Of a stretch of 64,000 bases of DNA, positions 54,445 to 63,612 are shown piece after piece. The first letter of the stretch is position 1. Every line of letters begins with the position of its first letter. The stretch is taken from positions 1-64,000 of the forward strand of contig NZ_FPJO01000008.1 of NCBI RefSeq assembly GCF_900119365.1, given 5' to 3'. The notes under the pieces were generated by a model. That model was not told the DNA's origin. It ran no database searches and saw only the letters and a program-made list of their open reading frames with translations. The DNA is from Streptomyces atratus (GTDB lineage: Bacteria; Actinomycetota; Actinomycetes; Streptomycetales; Streptomycetaceae). Position numbers and translations under genes: made by a program.

Positions 54445-55648
54445 CTTCCGCGCGCCCTTCCGTAGGAACCGGCCCGCTGAGCCGGCGATACCCCAGGAAC
54501 GCCACCGCGGCCGCGAGCGCTCCCGACACGACGGGCACCACGTACCCCGCCTCGGCCCCCGACGCGTCGACCACCCAGCCGGCGGCCGATGAGCCGAGCG
54601 CCACCCCGACGGCGAGCCCGGTGCTGGTCCAGGTCATGCCCTCGGTCAGTTCGGTGCGCGGTACGTGCTGTTCGACGAGGGCCATGGTGCTGACCATCGT
54701 CGGTGCGATGGCGAGACCCGCGACAAAGAGCGCCACGGCCAGGAACGGCAGGTTCCCGGCCAGTTGGAGGGGGATCATACTCACGGCCATCGCGCACACG
54801 CCCACCAGCCACCGGGTGGACGCCTTCCCCCTGAGGTGCAGCAGGCCGAAGACCGCTCCGGCCAGGCAGGACCCCAGCGCGTACACCGCCAGCACGAGGC
54901 TCGCCGCGGCCTTGTGGCCCCGCTCCTCGGCGAAGGCCACCGTCACCACGTCGACGGACCCGAAGATCGCACCGGTGGCCACGAAGGTCACCACGAGCAC
55001 CTGAAGGCCCCGGGAGCGCAGCGCGGAGCCGCCGGTGTGCTCCCGGCGCGGATGCGGAACCGGCTCGGTTGCCCGCTGTGCGGTCAGCCAGAGGACGCCG
55101 ACCAGCAGGAACCCGGCGGCCAGCAGCGGCCCCGCCTCCGGGAACCAGGCGGTGGACAGCCCGATCGAGATGATCGGCCCGAAGATGAAGCACACCTCGT
55201 CGACGATCGACTCCCACGAGTACGCGGTGTGCAGCTCGCGCGGCGAACCGCGGTAGATCTCCGCCCAGCGGGCCCGGATCATCGAACCCACGCTGGGCAC
55301 ACAGCCGGCGCCCGCCGCGAAGACGAAGAGCGTCCAGTCGGCCAGCCGCTGCTGCGCGCAGATCAGGAGCCCGGCCACCGCCGCCAGCGCGACGAGGGTG
55401 GCGGGACGCAGAACGCGGCGCTGCCCGTGCCGGTCCACGAGCCGGGAGATCAGCGGCCCGATCACCGCCGCCGACATCGCGAGCGTCGCGGAGAGCGCGC
55501 CGGCGAGGCCGTAACGGCCGGTGAGCTGGGAAATCATGGTCACCACACCGATGCCCATCATGGACAGCGGCATCCGGCCGAGGAATCCGGCCGCCGAGAA
55601 CCCCTTGGTGCCGGGGGCGGCGAATATCGCGCGGTAGGGACTGGGCAA
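54401..55648 (-). CDS. MFS transporter
   Basis: 415-aa major facilitator with about 12 hydrophobic segments and the loop motif SRLVDRHGQRRVLRP after segment 2. The TTG at 55648 is chosen because GGAG lies six bases upstream and the sequence PSPYRAIFAAPGTKGF matches the usual start of this family; upstream in-frame ATGs would add about 160 residues of antisense ferrochelatase sequence. It overlaps the oxidase gene by 44 bp. Substrate unknown. Confidence 0.87.
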   Translation of the reverse strand: MPSPYRAIFAAPGTKGFSAAGFLGRMPLSMMGIGVVTMISQLTGRYGLAGALSATLAMSAAVIGPLISRLVDRHGQRRVLRPATLVALAAVAGLLICAQQRLADWTLFVFAAGAGCVPSVGSMIRARWAEIYRGSPRELHTAYSWESIVDEVCFIFGPIISIGLSTAWFPEAGPLLAAGFLLVGVLWLTAQRATEPVPHPRREHTGGSALRSRGLQVLVVTFVATGAIFGSVDVVTVAFAEERGHKAAASLVLAVYALGSCLAGAVFGLLHLRGKASTRWLVGVCAMAVSMIPLQLAGNLPFLAVALFVAGLAIAPTMVSTMALVEQHVPRTELTEGMTWTSTGLAVGVALGSSAAGWVVDASGAEAGYVVPVVSGALAAAVAFLGYRRLSGPVPTEGRAEDDRHRRTDDDERVA

Positions 55649-55801
55649 GGAGGGCTCCGGAACAGCGTGATCGCACGCGCCTGTAATACGTGTAGGTAGC
55701 CGATACAGCTTACGGTCGAGGCGGTCGGTCCGACAGGGGGGTGGGTCCCGGAGCCGATGTCGGTGGGAGGGCTGTCCGAGGCGAGTGGCAGGATCGGTGT
55801 C

Positions 55802-56929
55802 ATGTCCGATCTGCGCGATCCCGCCCCCTACGACGCCCTGCTGCTGCTCTCCTTCGGCGGCCCCGAAGGCCCGGACGACGTGGTCCCGTTCCTGGCGAAC
55901 GTGACCCGTGGCCGAGGCATCCCCGAGGAGCGGCTGAAGGAGGTCGGCAAGCACTACTTCCTGTTCGGCGGCGTCAGCCCGATCAACGCCCAGAACAGAG
56001 CCCTGCTGGACGCCCTGCGCAAGGACTTCGCCGAGCACGGACTGGACCTTCCGGTGTACTGGGGCAACCGCAACTGGGCGCCGTACCTCACCGACACCCT
56101 GCGCGAGATGACCGCCGACGGACACCGCCGCATCGCGGTCCTCGCCACCAGCGCCTACGCCTCCTACTCCGGCTGCCGGCAGTACCGCGAGAACCTCGCC
56201 GAGTCACTGGCCGCCCTGGAGGCGGAGGGGCTGCCGGTGCCCCGGGTGGACAAGCTGCGGCACTACTTCAACCATCCCGGCTTCGTGACGCCCATGGTGG
56301 ACGGCGTCCTCGCCTCCCTGGCCGACCTCCCCGAGGACGTACGGGCCGGGGCGCACCTCGCCTTCACCACACACTCCATCCCCACCTCGGCCGCCGACAG
56401 CTCCGGCCCCGTCGAGGCGCACGGCGACGGTGGCGCCTATGTCGCCGAGCACCTCGATGTCGCCCGGCTGATCGTCGACGCGGTGCGCGAGGAGACCGGC
56501 GTCGAGTACCCCTGGCAGCTCGTCTACCAGTCGCGCAGCGGCGCCCCGCACATCCCCTGGCTGGAGCCCGACATCTGCGACCACCTGGAGGCGCTGCACG
56601 CGGACGGGGTGCCCGCCGTGGTGATGGCCCCCATCGGATTCGTCTCGGACCACATGGAGGTCCTGTACGACCTCGACACCGAGGCCACCGCGAAGGCCGC
56701 CGAGCTCGGGCTGCCGGTGCGCCGGTCGGCAACCGTGGGCGCCGACCCGCGGTTCGCCGCGGCCGTGCGCGAACTGGTGCTGGAGCGCGCCGCCACCGAG
56801 CGGGGACAGAGCGGGAAGCGGTGCGCGCTGGGCGCGCTCGGCCCGGGCCACGACCTCTGCCCGGTCGGCTGCTGCCCGGCACGGGCCCCCAAGCCCGCTG
56901 CCGCGGGTGCCGACAGCCCCTACGCGTAA
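55802..56929 (+). CDS. hemH: Ferrochelatase (coproporphyrin type)
   Basis: 375-aa ferrochelatase, which inserts Fe2+ into a porphyrin in heme synthesis. In actinobacteria the substrate is coproporphyrin III (also called CpfC). Family features: [18 protein letters not shown] at the start, the metal-site His in FTTHSIPTS and the acidic EPDICDHLE region. The C-terminus carries [14 protein letters not shown], cysteines that ligate a [2Fe-2S] cluster in actinobacterial enzymes. The ATG at 55802 has AGGA upstream. Confidence 0.95.
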   Translation: MSDLRDPAPYDALLLLSFGGPEGPDDVVPFLANVTRGRGIPEERLKEVGKHYFLFGGVSPINAQNRALLDALRKDFAEHGLDLPVYWGNRNWAPYLTDTLREMTADGHRRIAVLATSAYASYSGCRQYRENLAESLAALEAEGLPVPRVDKLRHYFNHPGFVTPMVDGVLASLADLPEDVRAGAHLAFTTHSIPTSAADSSGPVEAHGDGGAYVAEHLDVARLIVDAVREETGVEYPWQLVYQSRSGAPHIPWLEPDICDHLEALHADGVPAVVMAPIGFVSDHMEVLYDLDTEATAKAAELGLPVRRSATVGADPRFAAAVRELVLERAATERGQSGKRCALGALGPGHDLCPVGCCPARAPKPAAAGADSPYA

Positions 56930-56965
56930 GCGCCCCGCCGTACGCCCACAGCCCCCTGGAGAGCC

Positions 56966-57784
56966 GTGACCGACCCGAACCTGTCCGAACTGCTCGACCT
57001 CGCCCTGGAGGCCGCCGACCGCGCGGGCGCGCTGCTCCGTGACGGCCGCCCGGCCGATCTGGGAGTGGCCGCGACCAAGTCCAGCCCGATCGATGTCGTC
57101 ACCGAGATGGACCTCGCCGCCGAGAAGCTGATCACCGGCTTCCTGAGCGAACGCCGCCCGCAGGACGGTTTCCTCGGCGAGGAAGGGACCAGCGCCGAGG
57201 GCAGCAGCGGCGTCCGCTGGGTCATCGACCCGCTCGACGGCACCGTGAACTACCTGTACGGACTGCCCACCTGGGCCGTCTCCGTCGCCGCCGAACGGGA
57301 CGGCGTGCGGGTCGTGGGTGTGGTGGAGGCCCCGATGCGCCGCGAGACCTACCGGGCGGTGCTCGGCGGCGGGGCGTACGCCACGGGCGGCGCGTACGGC
57401 GAGGGCACCGCGCTGCGCTGCCGGCCCGCGCCGCCGCTCGACCAGGCGCTCGTCTCGACCGGTTTCAACTACGTCAGCGACGTCCGTACGCACCAGGCGG
57501 ACGTGGCCCAGCAGCTGATCCCGCGGCTTCGTGACATCCGGCGCAGCGGTTCCGCCGCCGTGGACCTCTGCGACGTGGCCTCGGGTCGCCTCGACGGCTA
57601 CTACGAGCGCGGGCTCCACCCCTGGGACCTGGCGGCCGGCGACCTCATCGCCCGCGAGGCCGGCGCGTACACCGGCGGGCGCCCCGGGCGGCCCGCCGAC
57701 GGTGATCTGACGATCGCCGCGACGCCGGGCGTCTTCGAGCCGTTGCAGGCCCTCCTGGAGGAGTTCGGCGCCTGGCACGACTAG
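56966..57784 (+). CDS. Inositol monophosphatase-family phosphatase
   Basis: 272-aa Mg2+-dependent phosphatase. Metal and catalytic motifs: FLGEEG near 70, WVIDPLDGTVNY near 88-99, and HPWDLAAGDLIAREAG near the C-terminus. Substrate may be inositol phosphate or another small phosphate ester. The GTG at 56966 has GGAG four bases upstream; 36 bp separate it from hemH, suggesting cotranscription. A strong terminator follows. Confidence 0.93.
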   Translation: MTDPNLSELLDLALEAADRAGALLRDGRPADLGVAATKSSPIDVVTEMDLAAEKLITGFLSERRPQDGFLGEEGTSAEGSSGVRWVIDPLDGTVNYLYGLPTWAVSVAAERDGVRVVGVVEAPMRRETYRAVLGGGAYATGGAYGEGTALRCRPAPPLDQALVSTGFNYVSDVRTHQADVAQQLIPRLRDIRRSGSAAVDLCDVASGRLDGYYERGLHPWDLAAGDLIAREAGAYTGGRPGRPADGDLTIAATPGVFEPLQALLEEFGAWHD

Positions 57785-57790
57785 CCACGC

Positions 57791-57834
57791 GTGAAGGGCC
57801 CCTGACGCCGGTCATGGCATCAGGGGCCCTTCAC
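57791..57834. terminator. Bidirectional terminator
   Basis: Perfect 15-bp stem GTGAAGGGCCCCTGA (57791-57805) with its complement at 57820-57834, 14-base loop, between the convergent phosphatase and small DUF gene. Confidence 0.87.
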
Positions 57835-57844
57835 ATGTGCGTAC

Positions 57845-58018
57845 TCAGACGCTGGTGGCACCGATCTCGACGCCGTGCTCGGCGGCGAGGCGGTGAAGGT
57901 CCTCCAGCTCGCTCTGCTCGACATCCGCGAGGAAGTCGTCGCCCGTCTCCCGGGCTCTCGTGAGGTCGTGCTCGGTGGTCTTGATCCGCTGCAGCAGACC
58001 TGCGGTGAAAGCGTCCAT
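57845..58018 (-). CDS. Small conserved protein (57 aa), function unknown
   Basis: Short soluble protein starting MDAFTAGLLQRIKTTEHDL and predicted to be two helices with heptad-like Leu spacing. The ATG at 58018 has GAGGGGG upstream; an upstream in-frame ATG would add 41 residues of non-conserved, Arg/Pro-rich sequence and is rejected. Small proteins of this type are common next to two-component genes in Streptomyces, but no function is known to me. Confidence 0.8.
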   Translation of the reverse strand: MDAFTAGLLQRIKTTEHDLTRARETGDDFLADVEQSELEDLHRLAAEHGVEIGATSV

Positions 58019-58378
58019 AATGCGCCCCCTCATCGTGGGTCGGTGGCACGGGGGTGTGCCCGGGGTTTCCCTCCGCACGGAGGCGGTAGGGCGGGTGATC
58101 ACGCGCTCTCCGGGGACGGAGTGGCCTGTGGTACGCCACATTCAAGGCGTGATCGCGGGTGTGAATTCGTCCTCCCCGGGCCCGGGGCCGGAGAAACCTC
58201 AACTGGACGGAAAATCCGGTGAATTCCGCTGAGCCCCAGGTGGGGCAGAGTCGTCTTACCGCCGGTTTATGCGCGTTGCGGGCAGGATGGAGCCGCACAG
58301 ACCAGTGCCGACGGATGTCCGGATCACGGACCGTGGGCGCTTCGACACGTACTGAAGTTTCTAAGGAAGGACAGCGCC
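58019..58378. promoter_or_regulatory. Divergent promoter region upstream of cutRS
   Basis: About 360 bp between a small minus-strand gene and cutR. No gene is supported. CutR's ribosome site (AAGGAAGGA) lies at its right end. The stretch near 58200-58230 has an imperfect CGGAAAATCCG palindrome that could be a regulator site. Confidence 0.4.
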
Positions 58379-59032
58379 GTGCGCGTACTCGTCGTGGAGG
58401 ACGAGCAACTGCTCGCCGATGCGGTGGCCACCGGATTGCGCCGGGAGGCCATGGCCGTCGATGTCGTGTACGACGGTGCGGCGGCCCTGGAACGCATCGA
58501 GGTCAACGACTACGACGTCGTGGTGCTGGACCGGGACCTCCCTCTGGTGCACGGCGACGACGTCTGCCGGCGGATCGTCGAGCTGGGCATGCCCACCCGG
58601 GTGCTCATGCTCACCGCGTCCGGGGACGTCAGCGACCGGGTCGAGGGCCTGGAGCTCGGCGCCGACGACTATTTGCCCAAGCCGTTCGCCTTCAGCGAGC
58701 TCACCGCACGGGTGCGGGCGCTCGGCCGGCGTACGACGGTGGCCCTGCCGCCCGTCCTGGAGCGGGCCGGCATCAAGCTCGACCCCAACCGGCGCGAGGT
58801 CTTCCGGGGCGAGACGGAGGTCCAGCTCGCGCCGAAGGAGTTCGCCGTGCTGGAGGTCCTGATGCGCAGCGAGGGCGCGGTCGTCTCGGCCGAGCAGCTG
58901 CTGGAGAAGGCCTGGGACGAGAACACCGACCCGTTCACCAATGTCGTCCGGGTGACCGTCATGACGCTGCGCCGGAAGCTCGGCGAGCCGCCGGTCATCG
59001 TCACCGTGCCCGGTTCCGGCTACCGGATCTGA
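58379..59032 (+). CDS. cutR: CutR response regulator
   Basis: 217-aa OmpR/PhoB-type regulator. Receiver: VLVVEDEQ, phosphoacceptor Asp near 51 (VVLDRDLPLVHG), Lys in LPKPFAF. The winged-helix output domain runs from about 125 (RREVFRGETEVQLAPKEFAV) to the end. Sequence and pairing with the downstream kinase match CutRS, first described in S. lividans. It starts at GTG with AAGGAAGGA seven bases upstream. CutRS has been linked to control of secondary metabolism and protein-secretion stress in Streptomyces. Confidence 0.93.
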   Translation: MRVLVVEDEQLLADAVATGLRREAMAVDVVYDGAAALERIEVNDYDVVVLDRDLPLVHGDDVCRRIVELGMPTRVLMLTASGDVSDRVEGLELGADDYLPKPFAFSELTARVRALGRRTTVALPPVLERAGIKLDPNRREVFRGETEVQLAPKEFAVLEVLMRSEGAVVSAEQLLEKAWDENTDPFTNVVRVTVMTLRRKLGEPPVIVTVPGSGYRI

Positions 59033-59038
59033 CGGCCG

Positions 59039-60268
59039 ATGCCCTCCGTTCCCGCGCCGCCGACGGCGCCTCCGAAGCCCACCTGGGAGCCCAAACAGCA
59101 GGAGCCCCCCTACTGGCTGCGCCCGACCATCCGGATACGGCTCACGCTGCTCTACGGCGGCATGTTCCTGATCGCCGGAATCCTGCTGCTGTCGATCATC
59201 TACATGCTGGCCGCGCAGGCCCTGCACGTGGGCAGCGAGCTGCCTTTCGAGATCGTCAACGGGCAGGTCACCAGCGATGTCTGCAACCTGCCCGAGAAGG
59301 CATCGCCGAAGTCCTTCAACGCGGCGATGAACTCCTGCGTCAACCATCAGCGGCAGCAGGCGCTCGACACACTCCTCAACCGCTCGCTGCTCGCCCTGGT
59401 GGGCCTGAGCGTCATCGCCTTCGCCTTCGGCTACGCGATGGCCGGGCGGGTGCTCTCGCCGCTGGGCCGGATCACCCGCACCGCCCGCCGGGTGGCCGGA
59501 ACGGATCTGTCCCGCCGGATCGAGCTGGACGGCCCGGACGACGAGCTGAAGGAGCTCGCCGACACCTTCGACGAGATGCTCGACCGCCTGGAGCGGGCCT
59601 TCACCGCCCAGCAGCGGTTCGTCGGCAACGCCTCGCACGAGCTGCGCACACCGCTCGCGATCAATCGCACGCTGCTGGAGGTCCACCTGTCCGACCCCCA
59701 GGCCCCGCCGGAGCTGAAACAGCTCGGCAAGACCCTGCTGGCCACCAACGAGCGCAGCGAGCAGCTGGTCGAGGGCCTGCTGCTGCTGGCCCGCAGCGAC
59801 AACCAGATCGTCGAGCGCAAACCGGTCGACCTCGCGGAGGTCGCCTCGCGCGCGATCGACCAGACGCGCGGCGAGGCCGAGGAGCGCGGTGTGGAGATCC
59901 GCGGAGAGCGGGCCCCCGCCGTCGTCCAGGGCAACGGCGTCCTGCTGGAGCGGATCGCGCTGAACCTCGTACAGAACGCCGTGCGCTACAACGTCCCCGA
60001 GGAGGGCTGGGTGGAGGTCACCGCCGAGCTCCAGGGCGGCCAGGCCGTGCTGGTGGTCTCGAACACCGGCCCGGTGGTGCCGGCGTACGAGATCGACAAC
60101 CTCTTCGAGCCCTTCAGGCGGCTCCGTACGGAACGAACGGGCAGCGACAAGGGGGTCGGGCTCGGTCTGTCGATCGCGCGCTCCGTGGCGCGCGCACACG
60201 GCGGCCGTATCATCGCGGAGCCCCGTGAAGGCGGTGGTCTTGTGATGCGTGTCTCACTGCCGGCCTGA
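59039..60268 (+). CDS. cutS: CutS sensor histidine kinase
   Basis: 409-aa kinase beginning six bases after cutR. Two membrane helices (about 38-60 and 118-138) bracket a short extracytoplasmic sensor with two cysteines (SDVCNLP and NSCVNHQ) that could form a disulfide. HAMP, the phospho-His in NASHELRTPL near 200, and an ATPase domain (NLVQNAVRYN, GVGLGLSIARS) follow. The paired cysteines suit a sensor of extracytoplasmic redox or disulfide state; that link is inference supported by reported CutRS biology. A small hairpin (60260-60276) spans the stop. Confidence 0.93.
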   Translation: MPSVPAPPTAPPKPTWEPKQQEPPYWLRPTIRIRLTLLYGGMFLIAGILLLSIIYMLAAQALHVGSELPFEIVNGQVTSDVCNLPEKASPKSFNAAMNSCVNHQRQQALDTLLNRSLLALVGLSVIAFAFGYAMAGRVLSPLGRITRTARRVAGTDLSRRIELDGPDDELKELADTFDEMLDRLERAFTAQQRFVGNASHELRTPLAINRTLLEVHLSDPQAPPELKQLGKTLLATNERSEQLVEGLLLLARSDNQIVERKPVDLAEVASRAIDQTRGEAEERGVEIRGERAPAVVQGNGVLLERIALNLVQNAVRYNVPEEGWVEVTAELQGGQAVLVVSNTGPVVPAYEIDNLFEPFRRLRTERTGSDKGVGLGLSIARSVARAHGGRIIAEPREGGGLVMRVSLPA

Positions 60269-60672
60269 GAGGCCGGACGGAGCGATCCGTACTCGAATTG
60301 CTTTGTTCGCTTTGAGCGGAATTTTCGGGACCTGTGCCCGGATCGTCCGTGTGTGATCGATCACAGGAGCGAATTTATGGCCGTCAACGCTCCGTGATCA
60401 GGGATGCCACCCGAAAACCCGCAAAAGTCGGGGTTTTCGGGGCCCGATATCACGGGAAGTACACGGGGTGGCGCCCGTGGAGCGCGACACCGGGACCGTG
60501 TACGGTCCCCATCGCCACCCAAGTCGGCCGCTCCCGAGCGGTCCTATTGGGTGTCGATTGAGTAACAGACCTTGATGTGAGGCAAAATCTCCGCCTCGGG
60601 TCGGGCACAAGTCCGGCCTCTCACGCGTTACGTGCGCTGAGACACCGCAGACACCCAGAGGGGGAGAGCGAC
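60269..60672. promoter_or_regulatory. Palindrome-rich intergenic region upstream of the DUF4193 gene
   Basis: About 400 bp without a supported gene. It holds a hairpin over the cutS stop, a perfect 14-bp palindrome TGTGATCGATCACA at 60352-60365, a GGAGCG/CGCTCC hairpin at about 60366-60392, and an 18-bp repeat GGGACCGT-GT-ACGGTCCC at 60492-60509. The first palindrome resembles a CRP-family half-site pair with shortened spacing. These mark a regulated promoter for the DUF4193 gene and/or the end of cutRS transcription. Confidence 0.5.
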
Positions 60673-60969
60673 ATGGCAACGGATTACGACACCCCACGCA
60701 AGACCGATGACGACGTCGACCAGGACAGCCTCGAAGAACTCAAGGCTCGCCGGAGCGACAAGACGGCGTCCGCCGTCGACGTCGACGAATTCGACGCGGC
60801 CGAAGGACTGGAGCTGCCCGGCGCAGACCTGTCCAACGAGGAGCTGGCCGTCAGGGTCCTGCCCAAGCAGGCCGACGAGTTCACGTGCATGAGCTGCTTC
60901 CTCGTGCACCACAGGAGCCAGCTGGCACGAGAGAAGAACGGCCAGCCGATCTGCCGCGACTGCGACTAG
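60673..60969 (+). CDS. DUF4193 zinc-ribbon protein
   Basis: 98-aa acidic protein conserved in actinobacteria. An Asp/Glu-rich N-terminal two-thirds is followed by a C-terminal zinc-ribbon-like pair, FTCMSCFLVHH and ICRDCD (Cys-x2-Cys twice). The ATG has GGGGAGAGCG upstream. Its function is not established; the layout resembles transcription-machinery or RNA-polymerase-binding small zinc proteins, but that is only resemblance. Confidence 0.88.
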   Translation: MATDYDTPRKTDDDVDQDSLEELKARRSDKTASAVDVDEFDAAEGLELPGADLSNEELAVRVLPKQADEFTCMSCFLVHHRSQLAREKNGQPICRDCD

Positions 60970-60981
60970 GTCGCGCCGACC

Positions 60982-61983
60982 GTGGCAGGCGACACACCGT
61001 TCCGGAAGCGGCGCTTGCGGCGCAAGAGGTCGTCGGAGGCGTATCAGGGCGGCACAGGCCCGGCAGAAGGCGTAGCAGCGCCTGCCGAGCGGTCCGCCCT
61101 GCCACCCTCCCCGGGTGAGCGGGACGACGAGCGAGGCCGGTCGGCCTCGCTCGAAGCAGTTGTCGCGGCGGCCGAAGAAGTCGACACGGCCGATGGGGCC
61201 GGACAGGTCGACAGGACGGAGCCCGTGACCGGGGCAGGCCGTCTGGGTTCAGTGAAACGGGGCGTACGCAAGAGCGGGGAGAGTGCCAAGGCAGCGATCG
61301 GTCATATCGCCGACCTGATCATCGAGAACGCTCCCCGCATCCCTGTGCGCGATCTCGCCACCCTGCGCAAGCAGTTCCCCGGCCTCGGCCCGGAGGAGCT
61401 CGCCGACAAGCTGGTCGCAGGCGCGAGCAAGGGCAGCGCCACCGTCGGCGCCGGAATCGGCGCGGCGGCGATGATGCCCGTACCGCCCGCCATGCTCGCC
61501 GAGCTGGCGGCGGAGGTCACCGGTGTGGCCGCGATCGAGATGAAGCTCGTCGCCGAGCTGCACGAGGTCTACGGACAGCGCCCGCCGGGCGGGCTCGGAC
61601 AGCGTTCCACCGCCTACCTCACGTCCTGGACGGAGGAGCGCGGAATCGACGTGTCCCACCCCACGACGGTCAACGCCGCGCTGGGCGGTCAGATGAAGCG
61701 CGAGCTGCGCCAGCAGATCACGAAGCGCATGGCGCGCGATCTGCCGAGTCTGGTCCCGTTCATGGTCGGCGCCGCCGTCGGCGCGGTGATGAACCGGCGC
61801 GACACCAGAAAACTCGCCGAACGGGTCAGGAAGGACCTGCGCAAGCGCCAGGTCCCCTGGGACCGGCTCCCCGAGCTGCCTCCGCTGGAGCGGCAGGTGG
61901 GCCCCCGCAAGGCCCTGCCGGGCGAGCCGGAGGCCTGGAACGCCCTGGGCGGCCCGCCAGGACCCCCCGCAGAAGGAAGCTAG
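60982..61983 (+). CDS. Conserved membrane-associated protein, function unknown
   Basis: 333 aa. Arg/Lys-rich, probably disordered N-terminus (about 100 residues), then a helical conserved body with amphipathic/hydrophobic segments at about 150-180 (SATVGAGIGAAAMMPVPPAM) and 255-272 (SLVPFMVGAAVGAVMNRRD), and a Pro-rich tail. It starts at GTG 13 bp after DUF4193. Its stop overlaps the convergent DUF3093 stop by four bases. No function recognised. Confidence 0.82.
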   Translation: MAGDTPFRKRRLRRKRSSEAYQGGTGPAEGVAAPAERSALPPSPGERDDERGRSASLEAVVAAAEEVDTADGAGQVDRTEPVTGAGRLGSVKRGVRKSGESAKAAIGHIADLIIENAPRIPVRDLATLRKQFPGLGPEELADKLVAGASKGSATVGAGIGAAAMMPVPPAMLAELAAEVTGVAAIEMKLVAELHEVYGQRPPGGLGQRSTAYLTSWTEERGIDVSHPTTVNAALGGQMKRELRQQITKRMARDLPSLVPFMVGAAVGAVMNRRDTRKLAERVRKDLRKRQVPWDRLPELPPLERQVGPRKALPGEPEAWNALGGPPGPPAEGS

Positions 61984-62435
61984 GCGCGTACGGCCGTGAG
62001 CGCCGCCACCAGGGCCTGCGGCTCGCGCGTCGACAGATAGACGTACGGAGTCGGGTCCTGCGGGTCGGTGACCTCCACCCGGACCGCCGTCGGGATGTAG
62101 CTGCGCAGCAGCATGAACGCGCGGGCGTCCGCCTTGTACGTGCGCCACGCGCGTGCCTCCTCCCCGTCCAGCACCTCGGCCTCGCCGAGCGCCGTCGCCG
62201 GAATCCGCGCGTCGCCGGCGACCAGGGCGCCCGCCACGACCCGGATCCTGGCCGAGCCGTAGGAGCTCACCGCGACCGCCGACAGGGCCGTGCCGCCCGC
62301 CAGGCCGGCCAGCAGGGGCAGGGTGCCGAGCGGCAGCAGCATCAGCGCGCAGGCGATGCCGACCAGGAGGGCGATGAGCCACCATGAACGGGGTGCGGTC
62401 AGTCGTTCGTCGAAAGGCGGGGTGGAAGGCTGCAT
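61980..62435 (-). CDS. DUF3093 membrane protein
   Basis: 151-aa protein with two hydrophobic segments near the N-terminus (WWLIALLVGIACALMLLPLG and PLLAGLAGGTALSAVAV) and a cytoplasmic beta-rich domain ending YVYLSTREPQALVAALTA. This matches the actinobacterial DUF3093 family; function unknown. Its 3' end overlaps the convergent gene by four bases. Confidence 0.87.
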   Translation of the reverse strand: MQPSTPPFDERLTAPRSWWLIALLVGIACALMLLPLGTLPLLAGLAGGTALSAVAVSSYGSARIRVVAGALVAGDARIPATALGEAEVLDGEEARAWRTYKADARAFMLLRSYIPTAVRVEVTDPQDPTPYVYLSTREPQALVAALTAVRA

Positions 62436-62493
62436 GGACCCAAGCTTGGCACGGTGCGACCCGCGGGTAGCCGCGCGGGTAAGGTCTGCGCCT

Positions 62494-63078
62494 GTGAGTG
62501 GAACATCTGCGGCTCTGAAGCCCCCGGCCGACGCGGTGAAACCGGTCCGGCACCCCGAAGCCCCGGCCCCCGGCGAACTCCTCGGCGCGCACTACGAACA
62601 CTGTTTCGGCTGCGGCGGTGGACAGCAGCACGGGCTGCACCTCCAGGCGCGGGCCGGTGACGGCGTCAGTGTCACTGCCGAGTTCACCGTGAAGGCCGCC
62701 CACCAGGGCGCCCCGGGGCTGGCGCACGGCGGCATCCTGGCCACCGCGCTGGACGAGACGCTCGGCTCGCTGAACTGGCTCCTGCGGGTGATCGCCGTGA
62801 CCGGACGGCTGGAGACCGACTTCGTGCGTCCGGTGCCGGTGGACACCGTGCTGCACCTCGACGCGGAGATCACCGCGGTGCACGGCCGGAAGATCTACTC
62901 CCGGGCGACCGGCCGGATCGGCGGCCCGGACGGGCCCGTCGCGGTGCGGGCCGAGGCCCTCTTCATCGAGGTGAAGGTCGACCACTTCATCGAGAACGGC
63001 CGCCCGGCCGAGATCCGGGCGGCGATGGCCGACCCGGACCAGGTCAGGCGCGCCCGAGCCTTCGAGGTGAACCCCTGA
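62494..63078 (+). CDS. PaaI-type hotdog-fold thioesterase
   Basis: 194-aa hotdog protein. A short extension contains a Cys pair (HCFGCGGGQQHG). The thioesterase core includes LAHGGILATALDETLG, the active-site region of PaaI/4HBT enzymes, and a second strand TDFVRPVPVDTVLHL. It would hydrolyse an acyl-CoA thioester. The GTG start has AAGG nine bases upstream. Its stop overlaps dut (TGATG). Confidence 0.88.
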   Translation: MSGTSAALKPPADAVKPVRHPEAPAPGELLGAHYEHCFGCGGGQQHGLHLQARAGDGVSVTAEFTVKAAHQGAPGLAHGGILATALDETLGSLNWLLRVIAVTGRLETDFVRPVPVDTVLHLDAEITAVHGRKIYSRATGRIGGPDGPVAVRAEALFIEVKVDHFIENGRPAEIRAAMADPDQVRRARAFEVNP

Positions 63079-63611
63079 TGCGCCGGCCCGTGGACGTACT
63101 GATCCGCCGGATCGACCCGGACGTGCCGATCCCGGCCTACGGGCACCCGGGTGACGCCGGAGCCGATCTGGTGACCACCGAGGCCGCCGTGCTCGCCCCG
63201 GGCGAGCGGGCGGTGCTGCCCACCGGGGTGTCGATCGCGCTGCCCGACGGATACGCCGCGTTCGTGCACCCGCGCTCCGGCCTCGCCGCGCGTTGCGGAG
63301 TCGCCCTCGTGAATGCCCCGGGGACGGTTGATGCCGGGTACCGTGGAGAGATCAAGGTGATCGTCATCAACCTCGACCCGCGTGAGCCCGTGCGGTTCGA
63401 GCGGTTCGACCGGATTGCCCAACTGGTCGTCCAGCAGGTCGAGAAGGTGCGCTTCCACGAGGTGGCGGAGCTGCCCGGCTCGGCCCGCGGCGAGGGAGGC
63501 TTCGGATCCACCGGAGGGCATTCTTCCGGTGATGTTGATGGCGTCAGGGGCGGGATTACCCAGGGCGGGAACAGCTACGCTTCGGTCGTACCCGACCGGG
63601 AAGGACAGTGA
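63078..63611 (+). CDS. dut: dUTP diphosphatase
   Basis: 177-aa trimeric dUTPase, which hydrolyses dUTP to dUMP to keep uracil out of DNA. All five family motifs are visible in order: HPGDAGADLVT, HPRSGLA, GTVDAGYRGEIK, RFDRIAQLVVQ and GGFGSTGG. The ATG overlaps the thioesterase stop by one base. The last about 30 residues are a Gly/Ser/Val-rich tail beyond motif V. Confidence 0.95.
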   Translation: MRRPVDVLIRRIDPDVPIPAYGHPGDAGADLVTTEAAVLAPGERAVLPTGVSIALPDGYAAFVHPRSGLAARCGVALVNAPGTVDAGYRGEIKVIVINLDPREPVRFERFDRIAQLVVQQVEKVRFHEVAELPGSARGEGGFGSTGGHSSGDVDGVRGGITQGGNSYASVVPDREGQ

Positions 63612-63612
63612 C

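Noticed and set aside
54401..56125. Longer MFS start upstream of 55648
   Set aside because: Would run antisense through ferrochelatase; the TTG at 55648 has a ribosome site and the family's usual start.
60352..60365. Canonical CRP operator
   Set aside because: Symmetric TGTGA/TCACA halves have four rather than six bases between them, so I list it only as a candidate palindrome.
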